DNA of 64,000 nucleotides from Auanema rhodensis. Taxonomy: Eukaryota; Nematoda; Chromadorea; Rhabditida; Rhabditidae. The stretch is from positions 5,642,001-5,706,000 of the forward strand of contig OZ059897.1 of NCBI GenBank assembly GCA_964057225.1, written 5' to 3'. The translations under genes and the position numbers were made by a program. Positions 46,841-60,219 of this stretch are shown one piece after another; position 1 is the first letter of the stretch, and every line of letters begins with the position of its first letter. The notes below the pieces were generated by a model. The model saw only the letters and a program-made list of their open reading frames with translations. It ran no database searches and was not told where the DNA came from.

Positions 46841-48714
46841 TTAATTCCATTGGATTTCCGATAAATCCAGTATTGTTAACAGTTGTTTGAAATTCTCAAA
46901 AGCTTGTATTAGAGGTGATAAAAGAAGAAGAATATTCCCTATTCTTGTTGAAGTATCACATCCTAAATGAACATATTGTATAAGCTGCTTGAAAAGTGCT
47001 GGAAGCTGAATTACCTGCTGCTGTTAGAGTCATTGATGTCTCCGTTAATACTGCCGAAAACAAAAGTTGCGAAGGACTTGTTCGTCGCATAGCTGGAACT
47101 GAAAGTTTTTAGTACAACTTTCACCTGGATAATATCCATAAAGCCTTGTTTGGTGTGGGATATATGTTAGCATGTGGCGAGATAATCACTTTTAGATAAC
47201 TGACCTATTTGAAAGAGAGCTGAGAAGAATAGCAGAGCTGTTTCCGGCTCATCAAGTCGAGCTGCTTGCAAAGATCTAGACATGGTGTGCACCAAGAAGT
47301 GTAAACACGAGTAGGAGAGCCTAACAATATTCTTTTTTCATCATACTTTTGCACTTTGTTTGGCATTTTTTATGATTAAACTGGCTATTTGCACTCTTTT
47401 TGAAACATTAAGAAACGTTACCTGGCAAGGCATGCTGGATCTCGAGCTGATTGTTCATTTACATAAAATGCTTTCAAAGAAGTTTCAGAAATATCAATAT
47501 ATGACATATTGGGAAGAATTAAACGATCTAATTGAAGACCACCGTATACTGCTGTAGTTATACAAGTTTCATGTATAAAGAACATAAGAAAAAGATCTCG
47601 AATTAGGCTGCTCTATAAAAAAAAGAAAAAAGATTAGTATTTACAAATTACTGAAAAAAGAAAGATTTTTATTGGTTTTAAAAGTTCGGGTTACACTTTA
47701 CCTTGTCCAATTGATGCCACTCCAAATCAACCATAAAATTATCCTGTTCTTCAAAATCGCCAAAAAAATTCAAAATGTCATTGTATATGGAGATTAGTCG
47801 ACGGAAAACCCGAAATTCTGCTGTGAGCGTTAACTTCAAGGTTTCGAATGTAGCTTTAACTCCGGGCTAAAATAGTTTGTTGGATAATTGAGATTAAATA
47901 TATGGAAGAAGAGGTTTTCATTCAGCTTACATCGTATCTTATGCTCTGAAACGATACCAATTCTCGTCTTAGATGAATCAGCATCTCCAAGTGAGAACCA
48001 GCAACAATCTGTCTCAGAACTCCAGGTGGGCTTCGTCGCTCTGAGCATGCTGATCGTTTGGCTCGAACTTCTGCGAAAACATTTTAAAAATTTAAAACAG
48101 ATTTTCATGATACCATGAGGCAGCATTCCGGATTGCAAACATTTGAGAAATCGACAAAACCTACACACGCCACCTCGTTTAAGCGCTTCTAAATGCAAAT
48201 GTTGGAAAAGAAAAAAAAATAATAAAGGAAATTTATAAAATTATCCGATAATCACTTCTGAAGATTATTTCATATTAAATCTTAAAACGAGTGAAAGTAA
48301 GAAATATCTATCCTAATTTCCTGTACAATGATATCATTTTTAAAAATAAAATTTAGAACTTTCAATATTATTTAGATATATAAATCTAATATATATTCTT
48401 ATTAACTCTAGATAAAAACTAACCAAATTGAACATTACAATTCCTTGAATAACACGAGTACACTTTCTGATCCGAGATACTTCTTCTGAAATCAAACAAA
48501 TATTTAATACAAATCACAACTTCTCAATATGATATTGTCACAAAGTATATCTTTAAAGATTTTTATTTTATAAATGGTTTTACCTAAAAAATGCTCCGCA
48601 AGCAGCACAGCATATTGCTCCAAAGTGATATCCATCAGCACGATCACCGCAAATGCTACAACATAAAATCACAGAAGATGAACGTTGAAAGTCGTTCCCA
48701 CTTTTGAGAATCAT
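46841..48714 (-). CDS. Nuclear hormone receptor
   Basis: The DNA-binding domain is split over three exons. Zinc finger 1 reads CSICGDRADGYHFGAICCAACGAFFR, with a P-box CAACGAFF close to the nematode supplementary receptors. Zinc finger 2 reads YSCYSRNC, then GGVCRFCRFLKCLQSGM. A hinge follows (EVRAKRSACSERRSPPG). The ligand-binding domain has EFRVFRRLISIYNDI, DLFLMFFIHETCI, RLDEPETALLFFSALF and a C-terminal exon TRIGNILLLLSPLIQAFENF ending SEIQWN. It would be a ligand- or constitutively-regulated transcription factor. ATG 48712-48714 is chosen, but an in-frame exon start just upstream (TVDNN) leaves room for another 5' exon. The junctions between about 46985 and 47200 do not resolve into one frame with normal-sized introns. 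A repeat-driven frameshift or an error is possible there. Confidence 0.85.
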
Positions 48715-51107
48715 ATTGTTATCCACTGTCTAAAAAACATTAAAAACTTAAAAGGGGAATGAAAAAAAAGAATAAAATTTAACAAATCATAGTATCAGTT
48801 AGTCTTACATGAAATAAGAAAGCCAAACACAAGTTGACAGAATTAGTAAAAGAGTTGTTAGTAAAAGACACAACGAAAAGGGAGGAGAGGGTGGGAGGGA
48901 TAAATTAGTCTAATCCTTCCAATAAAGCGATTTTATATGATTATTCTGAGTTAATAAGCCAAAAACGATAAGAAGCTGCCTGGAATTATTTAACCCGTTT
49001 AATATACCCTTAGTTCTTTTATCCATCCTTTATATATAAATACAAATTTCAAAAAAAAATATATCCGTTCCTTGAAATGTAATTGATAAATTAAAGTTAT
49101 GTGTTATTTATACATATAATATATACATATAAGCCTATAAACTGAGAGATTTTGAGAGAGCATTTCATAAAAAAATTGGCTTTTCTTCTTTAAAATCAAG
49201 ATTTTTCGAATTTAAAATTAAAATAAGCTAACATGACTTAAATCAGAAAAGCAAAAAAACGAGAAAATTGTTTCAAAGCCTGGAAGATTACATAGATCGG
49301 GACGTGGCACAACAAAATACATAGAATTATATGTATACATATGTGATATATAATATATAGTAAAATTTGAAAAAAACTGCAAGAAGAAGCAGAGAAGTTT
49401 ATTTGATAAGCAGTTCAAACTGATTTCTTCAAACTTTTGTCTTATATACAAAAAGTAAGTCGTATTTATTGCGGGGGAGTGCTTACATTAAACTGATTTC
49501 GACATACTTACATGGATTAGCTCATCCTCAATCAAAAGATAATCTCCGGATTAGCTAGTTTTTAACAAGAACTTTTTTATCAGGATCCCACCTTTTCTTG
49601 AGCTAATTTTGATCTGATTGAGGATAATTAATAATATATGTATTTATAAATATATATATAAATACATATATAAATATATTATATAAATGCATCTTGTGTT
49701 ATCTTTAACCTTGTATAATCAAAACTTGAGCATAGCATGGTGAACGTTGATTTTAAAATTATTTTAATAATAAACACGTGTGAACAATATATTATATACT
49801 ATTTACATATAAACAATTCTAGTGATTTTTATTATTTAATACATTTTTTAAAAAATAAATACATAAACATATATATATATATTTATGATTCATTCATTTG
49901 TTTAATCGATTTCACTTTTATTTCATTTTTTTTAAATGACAGCAATGATCGGTTGGTTTCGTGTCGTGCTTCGTTTGCATACGCATTAATACCATACATC
50001 ACACTCTGATTCAAATAACTTATGAAGTTTTATTATATTTTTGAAAGCAAAATCGTAATTAGTTAATTTGAAACCAAAATATACTTCACAAGTTCATACG
50101 GATCAAAAGATATGATAATTCAATGAATAACTTCTTTTACTATGAAAAAGTAATAAGCTAAATGTTTGATAGATTATTCCATAACTTGCCATATTATACT
50201 TTTTTTCATGATAACATGACTAGCAGAAGATCGTATCAATTTCTACCCCAGTTGTATACGAAAATTGAAACTGTTCCTTATCTGATTATACATAATTAAT
50301 TGTTGATTCAAGGACAAACAGGTTCATTTCATGGGATTTTATACAAGATTATATGTATATTAATTGTTTTCCATTTGTTTTTATAAGAAAACAAATCATC
50401 ATTACATCTAAACAGTCAAGTAGTATATGCGGAGGAGGATTTGGTTTCCAAGCTTTTAAGAAGCTTATGCTCTACGCCCATGTTACTTTCAGATAAATTA
50501 CATAACTAGTAATTAAGAAACTATAAAGAACAGAACATTGGTGAACAAAAACAAGTAAATTCCATAAGAAAGAAAGTTCTTGAAGCGAATCCCAGGAAGA
50601 AAATCAAGACATTCTCTGAATCGCTTTACAATGAAGTTGAATCTTTCTTTAAATAGAATAAGAACGCATAATCTTAGCTATTTTTAGTAAACTTCCTTGA
50701 ACCATTTTTAGCTTTCCTCCTCCATATCAGGATTCTCTACTCAGTATTCCCCGTATATTGCTCAACATGACGTCTTAATCACATGAAAACTTACACAGAA
50801 TCACTTTATATGATGACAACAAAACACGTTTTTAGTACATCATATGTATCCAACAAATCCAAAAGAATCATTTTCTCCCTGAAACCAAACCCTTGATCAC
50901 TGAAATCAGGAATTTCTAAAACCTAACAGTTCATCCTGAAAGGACGCCCATTTTGCCGCCAAAACAAATTCAAATAGTACAAGCAGATGGTACTAAACAA
51001 ACAACACAAAAAAGGAAAATAATTTTATACAAGAGATCATAAGTATTTGAGAAGCAATTGTGGCCCTAAAGAGGGCCGTTGGGTTAGGTTGTTTTCAGCC
51101 AGCAGAC
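48715..51107. other. Intergenic region between the nuclear receptor and histone H1
   Basis: About 2.4 kb, AT-rich, with no gene supported. A loose inverted repeat (CCTCAATC versus GATTGAGG, about 49529-49623) and short AT runs are present. The short hydrophobic frames here look random. Confidence 0.5.
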
Positions 51108-51778
51108 TTAAGCTTTTGGCTCAGTAGCCTTCTTAGCCTTGGGTTTGGCTGTAGCCTTCTTAGGGGCCTTAGCCTTCTTCTCGGTCTTGGGCTTAGCAGC
51201 AACTTTCTTGGTGACCTTAGCCTTCTTCTCCTTAGTATCAGCCTTCTCGGATTTTGGCTTCTTGTCTTTCTTGACGGTCTTGGTCTTGGGCTTGGCAGCA
51301 GCCTTCTTTGGAGATTTAGCCTTCTTTTCACCAGCAGCCTTTGGGGTCTTGACCTTCTTGACGGCGGGTTTCTTGGCAGCAGCCTTCTTTGGAGACTTGG
51401 CTACCTTTGGCTTTTTCTCTCCGAGCTTGAAAGATCCAGAAGCTCCGGTTCCCTTAACTTGCTTAAGGTCTCCCTTAGCGACGGATCTCTTCAAAGCCAA
51501 ACGAAGGTGAGCGTTGATCTAAAAACATTTCATAAAAAAAAGAATTACTATTATATATTTACCTGGATAACATTCTCTCCAAGACTGTAGTGGGCAAGAA
51601 GATACTTGAGGATGGCTGGCTTGGAAGATCCGGTCTTCTCCTTAAGCTCGGTAACAGCCTTTCTGATCATATCAGAATAGCTTGGATGGGATGGAGCTTT
51701 CTTGACGGCTTTAGGCTTGGAAGCCTTAACCTTAGGAGCAGGAGAAGCAGCCGGGGCAGCAGGAGCAGCAGCAGACAT
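51108..51778 (-). CDS. Linker histone H1
   Basis: Two exons (51563-51778 and 51108-51518), 208 residues. It binds linker DNA and the nucleosome dyad to compact chromatin. The Ala/Pro/Lys-rich N-terminus is followed by the winged-helix globular domain: [58 protein letters not shown] and [12 protein letters not shown] long Lys/Ala tail carries repeated SPKKAAAKP-type units, which are sites for CDK phosphorylation. The intron lies inside the globular domain (after NVIQ). The GC-rich codon use, far from the AT-rich flanks, fits a highly expressed gene. It has a TATA box upstream. Confidence 0.97.
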
Positions 51779-51825
51779 TATTAGCTAGAGTCGTTTAGAC
51801 TGGCGTTGTTTTGGCTGAGGTGACG

Positions 51826-51842
51826 GGGAGTATATACAGTTA
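51826..51842 (-). promoter_or_regulatory. Likely TATA box of histone H1
   Basis: On the minus strand CTGTATATACTCCCC lies about 50-60 bases before the H1 ATG, a normal position for a TATA box with a short 5' UTR. A GC-rich block (51845-51895) sits just upstream of it. Confidence 0.5.
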
Positions 51843-51895
51843 GGGAGGCCACCCTGCCGCGACCCTGTATCGTAACGCCGCGCGGGAAACCCATA

Positions 51896-53179
51896 ATACC
51901 AGAAAATACGTTGACTGCACCTCTTTCAAGCTTCGATATAATTAAACAAAATGAAGCTTCTGAAACAATTTTCTCATCTTTGAGTAAAAAACATTTCAGG
52001 CTATCAGAGCATACCATAATTTATGAAGAAATATAGTAGGGAATTAAAATAACATCGTGTAAACTAAAAAATCTTACAAGTATGTTCTATATTTTTGACA
52101 TTTAAGTAAAGATTTCTCAGTATTTCTTGATTTATATGATCTGAAACTTCTCATGGGTACTGAGAAAAAGGTTGGAAACAATTTGATAAAAAAAATTTAG
52201 AGTTTTAGACGCTAGTTTCAGAAAAAAATTCTCTAAAAGAAGAAGAGGTTGATATCCAGGCATATAAATTTTAGCGAAAAACATAATCGAAATTTCACAA
52301 ACACACTCTGTTCTGTATAAGAAATGATTCCTTTTCATTTTATCAATATTTTTTGATCATTAACAATCACAATATTCCTAACTACAACTTTTTAAACTAA
52401 ATTTAATATAGCCTTTATAATATTGTTCACCGAAACAGATGGGTATTGCATTAAAATATTGATAATACTATTCTACCATTAAATTTTCTTTTATCCAATA
52501 TACTTTTTTTGGCATATTGGATACCTTTCACTTTAAAAAAATGTTTCCATTGAATTTACCACATATTCAGAACTTGAGAGCTGGAAAAGATTATGAAGTT
52601 TGAACAACCGTGCTATCGTGTCTATCGATTGGACAATTCGTTACCATCCTCGAGCAAAACTTGATTCATTTCTTCTAGACTACAGAATTAACATTCTCAC
52701 TTATTGATGATTATAAAAAATTCCTCAATATTTTCTCTATCTCAGATTTTTTTTTAAATTGTATATTTTTTCCAGCAAATATTTTTGGCGTTCTAATTAA
52801 TATTCACAACTTAGTTTCTGATTATACCAATCAAAAAAAACTTCAAAACAATATTTCATTTTCCAACTATTTATCAAGCTTTGCCATGATTTGAATAATA
52901 TTATTTCCAACATTGGTTATATGATAGGACTAGCATCTCCCGCGCGAACTTGTCCTGGGACAGTTAGGTCCTCTATAGAGGTCATTACACATAAACAACT
53001 AGCGATTGGCGTGGTCCCACCCATGCTGAGAGAATAAGTTTGGTGCATAGCTCTAATAACATCTTATTTTAGAATATAGCAATAAAGTTTTATAAGCAAA
53101 ACAATATAACACATAGTGAAATAGCTTGAAATTCAATTGATAAGTGACATTAAAGAGACATACCCGATTTTACCCAATA
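51896..53179. other. Intergenic region between histone H1 and PIGG
   Basis: Mostly AT-rich, without exons. One patch at about 52935-53035 is GC-rich (CTCCCGCGCG, GTCCTGGGACAG, and the palindrome CTCTATAGAG). It stands out sharply from its surroundings but matches no RNA gene I recognise. Confidence 0.4.
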
Positions 53180-56100
53180 CTAATAACAAAACTGAGCGCA
53201 CAACGCAAAAATTGTAAAAATAAACGCAACTATTAAGACTATCACACAATGCATTACCTGTAAGATGTATAAAAATTAACTTATTATTTCAGTTAAACTT
53301 CACCTCAAATAGTGCTTTGGGAGCAAAAACGGACCAGACGAATAAATGACCAGAAAAATATCTAGAGAAATGGATTATGATACAAATCTATCTTCATAAT
53401 CTTACTGCATAGCTGTCATTGCTGCTCCTGCCAGAAGAACACGGAAGTGTATAATGTAGAAAAAGTTAATGTGCACATCTTTGGACCTGATTTTCGCTGC
53501 AACCTCCTGATCAGCTGGATTGACTAGAACGTTATATTCGGGAGTCGAATATAATCTAGAACAGTTCATAATTCAAAAAAAAAAAGAAAGTATCTCACGT
53601 GTAAGATAGAAGAAAAACAATTGTTGGTGCGAATGTGTTCATAAAGATTTGGAATCCCACAATTACCACGTTATAATTTGATATTCCAAAGTATCCAGCA
53701 TTTATATCAATAGATTCTAGCTTGTTGCTCGTACCCTGCAAAAATACATCGTTGGTTTGACAAACAAATTTAGAATACAGCGTAAAAAAATGTAGCATAT
53801 AGCATAATACAGAAGAAGTAGCGATCTATATAAATCGCTTTTGCTCGGACACCCAGCTCATATGCCTAAAATATGAATTTGAATAATATTTTCAGAAGAT
53901 TCTCACCAAAACTAATAGAATTTGCTGCTCTGGTTTGACCAGATATAAAAGATAAAAGAAGACAGCTACGGTAGGTGATATCCATAGTGATAACAGTGTT
54001 AATAGTAATGACAAGGGCATTATTACTGGGACCACAAGTTCACTTAAAATGACTTTAAATGCTTGATACTACTTTAGAACTTACTTAAAACCAAAAACAA
54101 AAGAAATGCCCTTAATTATTAGTATGAAGCAGTAAAATGGTAAAATTGATTGAAACGTGTATGAACCACGGTATTTGGTTCTTAAATATTTCTGTAGAAC
54201 AGATATCAGGTAAATTCCAGAAAAAATGAAACTAGATCCCGGCAGAATACGGCTGGAACAATATAATAACGTGTGATGAAAAAGTATATATCAATACCCA
54301 AATAAATATTCTGGATCAAACCTCCTGGTTAACCATAGTAAACTCTTCAAAAATGTTGGATCATTATAGATCGGTTTCGGAAGAAGTTCTGTCAGAAATA
54401 ATTACAGTATACTTACTAGAATAATTTTACCTGCGTCCATTTTCCATCGACGTCTGTTGCTTGCTCCAAAAGCATATGAAAAGCGATGGCAAAATAGAAC
54501 AACACATGCATTCCACATAATGAAAACAGCTCGTTTGAATCTTTTTTCTCTAGATAAGTCAGTATCTTGTCGTATCCTCATCTAAAGTACCAGATAAATA
54601 GTAGTCATGCTAAAATCGACTACCGAAGAATCGATGTAAGGAAAACATAAGGCATGCTGCACAACTTGAAAGGCACGTATCACAACCGCAGCACTAGTAA
54701 AATAATTCCTACACAACGTGAACAAAAAATTATTGTATAAAACTTGCCAGATATCGTGCTCTTCTTCCACAAGACTACTGGCAAAGCATGATAAAACGGG
54801 TGTCAACAATAGAAACCATTCAACTACATGATATACATTAACCAAATGCTTAATTTAAGTACCATTAGATTCATTTTTAGATATATTGAAACACTTACTC
54901 TGAACCCGATCATACGAACATGTTTAATATCATTAAACATCATTAAAGGTCCAATCTTCAAACAAATTAAGTGAAAATATTTCAATACTTTTTCAGTTGC
55001 TTACCACTCCTACTAATACAAGCCCAGAGTAAGAAGCAACTTCCCAAGTTTCATCTACAGATCGTAAAATTCTTTGTTGTAGTTCCCTACTCCAAGTTTT
55101 AATAGTATCAGCCGAAGGATAAACTGAAAATCAATTTTAAGAGAAAAAATATCTAATACGCTTTTTTACCTAATGAATCACCAATACTACAGATTTTACG
55201 TTTATCATCTTTATGTGATGCTGTTAAGAATTGTTCTACTGATTTCGCATCTCAAAATATCAATATGATTTTGTTATATCTAATATTTACTTACGTTTAA
55301 CGTATCTGCTCAGTTGTATACACAGGCGTACATTACTATGGAGTAGAGTTTTATATTGCAAATACCAATATCTAAACCAAAACGAAATAACAAGTTTTAT
55401 AAGAACTAACTTTTGAATTAAAGGTAATAAGGAAACTCCTCTGGTTCGTTCAGGTAGAGGAATCCTTAAGAACTCAGACATAGTGGTAGCAATGTCAACT
55501 TGAAAGACGTCATAAGGTTCATCTACAAATTATTTATAAAATTGCTTTTCATTTTTCGCTCACCTTTTCCTAATTTCATGGTATTAATAACTTTTGCTTT
55601 ATTATTAAAAATAACTATAGGTACTTCTGTTTCATCTTGCGAAGCACCACCATGAGCTCCTTGATCATTCATACCATGATCACCGATAACCACCATTATA
55701 ACCGGATTAGTCTCCTATAACACAAGACATTCCATCATGAATAAAAATGAAAAACTTACAGATAAAGTGGTATATATTTCAGAAATCACATTATCCATTT
55801 CTGTTAACTTTGGTTTTATTTTAGATGATTTAGCTCCAAGAAAGTGCCCTAAATATGTAGTGTTAGAATATGCATACTTGAAACCAGACACAACCGCATC
55901 AATGTCATTAAAAATGTAAAATGATTTCATGCGCATTTCATTTTCAATTTTCATATTCATTTACCTATATGATCTAGTCCAAGATAATGAAGAATTAAAA
56001 CATCCCATTCAGTTCCATTCAGTTGTTTCCGCATGTTAGATGTAACATTTTTATCAATCTCAAGCAATTTGATGAAATAACAAAAATTGAAGCACTTGTA

Positions 56101-57018
56101 ATTTACCTCAATATAATCTTGAACATTGAAAGATGGAACTCCTTGATGATGAGCAAAATAATTTGGAAACAGCTTCACCCAAGTATCATCTCCATAGAAA
56201 AATATTCTTAAGCGTACATATTATGTACAGTAGAGTTGTTTATTTTACAATACCGTTTTTTCTGATCATAAGCTCTCTTAACCCAACTATCAACTGTTGA
56301 CTGTGAAGTAAAAAAATTATAAACTGCCTGAGCAAATGAAGGAATAATTCCAGATGTCATTGCCTAAATAATTTTATTTATCATAATCACCGGGTTTTCA
56401 ACCTTAATTCTTGGCATAGTTACTGTAGGTGGTTGAACTACACCTTTGAACAAAATTGCTTTTCCCGTTTCTATACTTTTTCTCGTGAATTTCATCGGTG
56501 AATTTGATGATGCAAGAAAATCATATTTCCAAGCATCTACAACCATGAAAACAACTTTTGCTCCTGGTGTCAGAAAATTGTCTCTATCTTGGGTTTGAGG
56601 ACCACATTCTAAACGAAGATGAATGTCAGAAAGGAACAGATAAACGAACTGCTATAATCAAAATTTCCTAAATTTATAACTGGAAATGTGTAATCCACAT
56701 CATGACAAAATCCGGAAAAAAACAAAAAGCAACCCGTTAGTGCAATAACGATCACAATCTGCAAGGTACAAAACATACGGATGTTTTCACAATTTTAACT
56801 AACAAACAGCCAATTCAATGTTTTATAACTTCCAGGTTCAGAAATCCTCCAATGTGCTAAATTTAATACTTCCCTTCCAGTTGGGAAAATCGGCATCTGG
56901 AAATTTTCGATAAAAGAGAAAATCTGAATGATAAAATTACCTGTGGGCCCAGTATCTCATCATGATTTTCTATAAGAGCTCCAGTCGTTTTGTCTTCACG
57001 TTCGCGACTTCGATTCAT
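53180..57018 (-). CDS. PIGG: GPI ethanolamine phosphate transferase 2
   Basis: About 20 exons, roughly 900 residues. An ER-membrane enzyme that adds ethanolamine phosphate to the second mannose of the GPI anchor precursor. A cytosolic N-terminus and one signal-anchor helix are followed by a lumenal alkaline-phosphatase-type domain. Its motifs are VVFMVVDAWKYDFL (metal Asp), PPTVTMPRIKALTSG (nucleophile Thr, PIGG form), DVLILHYLGLDHIG and VVIGDHGMNDQGAHGG. Many membrane helices follow, ending VFAPKALFE and a last helix IVLIVAFIFTIFALCAQFCY. PPTVTMPRIK and HYLGLDHIG favour PIGG over PIGO or PIGN. ATG 57016-57018 gives a charged N-terminus (MNRSREREDKTTG). The metal-binding residues seen are intact. 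Confidence 0.9.
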
Positions 57019-57478
57019 TTTCAATAGTTAAGATTTAATGCTTCAGCATTACGTCTATTCCTGTAGATAATAAGTATTTTAGTAAGTTTAATACAAACGT
57101 TTTTGGTATACATATTGATTAAAAAATTATATGTCACATCAGCTTTCCAAACTACAATCTACAAGAGCAGGAATTGTGCTCCGCAACTTATAATTAAACT
57201 TGACTCTTCGATATCTTGACTCGTTCTTCAATTAGCCAGCATTAGTGTCTGGTTTGAAAAAAGTTGCTATCGATAATAGATTCATTAAGACCGGGTATGG
57301 AAAACGACATTTTCGATCCATGATATCAACAACGAGAGGGAAAGCCGGTTACATTCACCCAATGGGGTCGAGCGATGTCTGTTCTTCCTTCTCAGTTTGA
57401 CTTTACCTAAGCCAAATTCATACATTTCGTATTAATATTTATCATTGAACTTTAAATTATGTCAACATTTTTCCAGAC

Positions 57479-58412
57479 ATGCTATTGATATATATATTAA
57501 TTATAAGTATATATAAAGTATACTGCCAAAATGCTTTTTTAAAAAACCCTGATCCTGCTTTATTACAAGAATATATAAATGCTATTACTGCTTATGGTCC
57601 TGGTTTGGGAGTTTTCAGTAAGCTATTCAATGATGATATGACTTATTAATGTTCTTCAATAGGTCCTTATTCATATGTCGATATCTCCTATGATAACATT
57701 CCCTTCGTGGGAAAAATTCCTATATTTGGTAAAGAAGGAACGTCTTCCAAACTTGGAATATCACCTTTCTATCCACCTGAAGGAAATCCCAGCAATCCTT
57801 TCCCTCCGCTTTATAGGTTTTACACTATTGAATTAAAAGCAAATGCTTCTACTTTAGAGCTCGTCCACTTCCTCTACATGTTCCCGAACCACAAGACGTT
57901 GTTGCTGTGCCTTTAGATGAGGAAGCATTACACGGAGAGCCACTATTTCCTCCGGGTTAAACTTTCTGTTGATAGCGAATAACTAATAATCTGTATTCTA
58001 GAGCTTACTCTTCCTGGTGAAAAAGCCCAACAGGAAAAAGAACAAGAAATTATCGAAAAACCCGAAGACCCATTTAACGAGAGTGAACAAACGGAAACTC
58101 CGGCAAGCCATAAGTATCAAATTAATTAAAACTAAGTTGGTTTACTTCAGGAAGGTTTTGTAAATTGGAAAAATGTGAACGAAGCAGACGATATGACCAC
58201 TGGAGTAAAAAGTATGTTTATTTTCAAAAACGTCATCGATTTCAATGAAACTATTTAGATGTTAAAGGAGAAACTACTATTATGGATATGGTGTCCGAGA
58301 AAAATGCCAAACCGGAAGAAATTAAGAAAATATCTTTCGAAAGGGACCATGACCACCCAAAAAGTCCTTTCAGAACAAAACGCATAAGAAGATGGGCCAT
58401 TGTAAATATATA
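57479..58412 (+). CDS. Secreted proline-rich protein, unknown
   Basis: Six exons. ATG at about 57479 lies two bases after a TTCCAG acceptor. A signal peptide (MLLIYILIISIYKVYC) is followed by NPDPALLQEYINAITAYGPG, a Pro/Gly-rich part (FYPPEGNPSNPFPPLY), an acidic part (GEKAQQEKEQEIIEKPEDPF) and a basic end (SPFRTKRIRRWAIVNI). The fifth exon reads in frame (EGFVNWKNVNEADDMTTGVK) with the last exon, but its junction with exon 4 (donor near 58110) is out of phase. A different splice site, two isoforms or a frameshift is possible there. It shares a 460-base divergent promoter region with PIGG. No family recognised. Confidence 0.6.
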
Positions 58413-58542
58413 AGGAAGTATAATATCCTAAAAAAACATGTATACCCTGTATTTATATATTATTTATTTAAAAGTATGAGATTATATTATACAAATTGTT
58501 TCAAATTCCGGTCAGAGGATTATATAACAATATAAAGTTTAT

Positions 58543-60219
58543 TTATAATGTGCCCGTTCCTTTCTTATACCAGAACCTAGCTCTGAAATCATCGCTTCCA
58601 GTTACGAAGGCGGGCATAGTTGGAGAATGTACAAATGCTCGAGCAGCAGCTGTATGTCCTATATTTAAAAACATAGATTTACAGTGTTAACCTATACTAT
58701 ACCTAAAGCTAGCAGGCGTTTCCTATCCGAATTTCTGGCATCCCAAGAACACATACTTCCAGATTTTTCATCAGGGAATAAAACTGAACAATTTCATTCG
58801 AAAAAATAACAAAGAAATAAATAAACCGTAATCTTCATTATGATTGAAAGCAGCGTGTACTGGAAAATCTTGGATCCCAGTAGCACCAGCACCAGTATAA
58901 GCAATTAAACATCTATTTGTTGATAACTCCCATAGTTTAACTATGCTATCCATACCACTTGTTAATATGTACTGAAGCAACAAATTCCATAATTTAAGTA
59001 ATTCAGTAAACTTACTTTTCCATTTCTTGTAAAACGAGCTGAGCAAATTGCAGCAGCATCGTGTGCTCTTGCAAATGTTTCAATGCAACGATTAGATATT
59101 CCATCCCAAATCTTTACGTCTCCGTCTTTGGAACCTGTCACAAGCAATCGCGCGTTATCAGAATAATTCACCTTAAATTTTAACAATTTCAAAATTAAAG
59201 AAAACAGAGTACTTACATCTAACACTATATCTCTATGTTGATCAGCTGCATTTGCACTAACAAAACATTGAGCGGTCTCTACATTATACAACCTGACGGT
59301 AGGATGCTCAGTAGTTACAAACAGGTACTCCCCTCCAGGATGAAATGATATAGCTCTAATAGGATATACTTCCTGTAGTAAATAAAGTACTAAAAAAAGT
59401 ATGGATATTTAAAAGTTATACCGAAATGGTTTTCATGGCTCTTTTCACAGCAGTTTTAGAGTAATCAAACATTTTCACAGTTTTATCATTTGAACCTGAT
59501 ACTAGAATTTGTTCACGGGGATGAAAAGCGACTGTTGTAACTTCCTGGAGTAAGTTAAATAAGAAACATATTACTAAAAAAAACTTACATCAATATGATC
59601 ATAGAGAGTACGAATTACCGGGTGTTGAGAATCAGGTCCTTCACTTTGATCACCTCGCATATCTCGAGAAATCATTCTATCTACATCAAGAATTTTGATT
59701 GAACAATCTGCAGAGCCTGTAGCAACAAGAGTTCCTGGAAAAAACAATTGTTCTAAAAATCTGAACCACAGGCAATACTACCATCAGAGTTAAAAGCCGC
59801 AGCTCTACAAGCAGCTTTGTGGGAAGTCAAATATATGGTTTCATACATACATGGTTCGGGGGATGATGGTACAATATCGGCATCAAATTCGAGATCTAAT
59901 CCACTGGACAAAGCTTCAAACTTTAGAAAGGTTATTAAAATATATTATTTAAAATTCGTACTTGAATAGACGTTTCCTTATCCTTGGAATCAGGATCGTC
60001 AACAAATTGTTTGGCAATCGAAACTAATCTGAACAGCTTATCAGACGGTGGTGGAGGTTGAGAAGAGCACCCAATCGCTTGTGCAAGAGATAGAGCAAGT
60101 TGTTGATGACCATCATAGAACAATTGTCTGAACAAAATATTTTCAGATCAAATAATATTTATAGCAGACCCTATGATTAAGCGGTACATATAATCGCGAT
60201 CTTTGATGTCGGGGTTCAT
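58543..60219 (-). CDS. CSTF1: Cleavage stimulation factor subunit 1 (CstF-50)
   Basis: About 430 residues in nine or ten exons. It is the WD40 subunit of the CstF complex that binds downstream GU-rich elements during mRNA 3'-end formation. The N-terminus [17 protein letters not shown] plus [15 protein letters not shown] is the CstF-50 dimerisation domain. WD repeats include [35 protein letters not shown] and [13 protein letters not shown]. The end [19 protein letters not shown] matches the family terminus. ATG 60217-60219 is placed by alignment with that N-terminus. It is divergent from RPL26 (432-base gap) and close to its partner CSTF3. Confidence 0.95.

Noticed and set aside
51060-51590. 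A 176-codon plus-strand frame opposite histone H1
   Set aside because: It is the antisense shadow of the Lys/Ala-rich H1 tail, giving a Leu/Ser-rich artificial protein.
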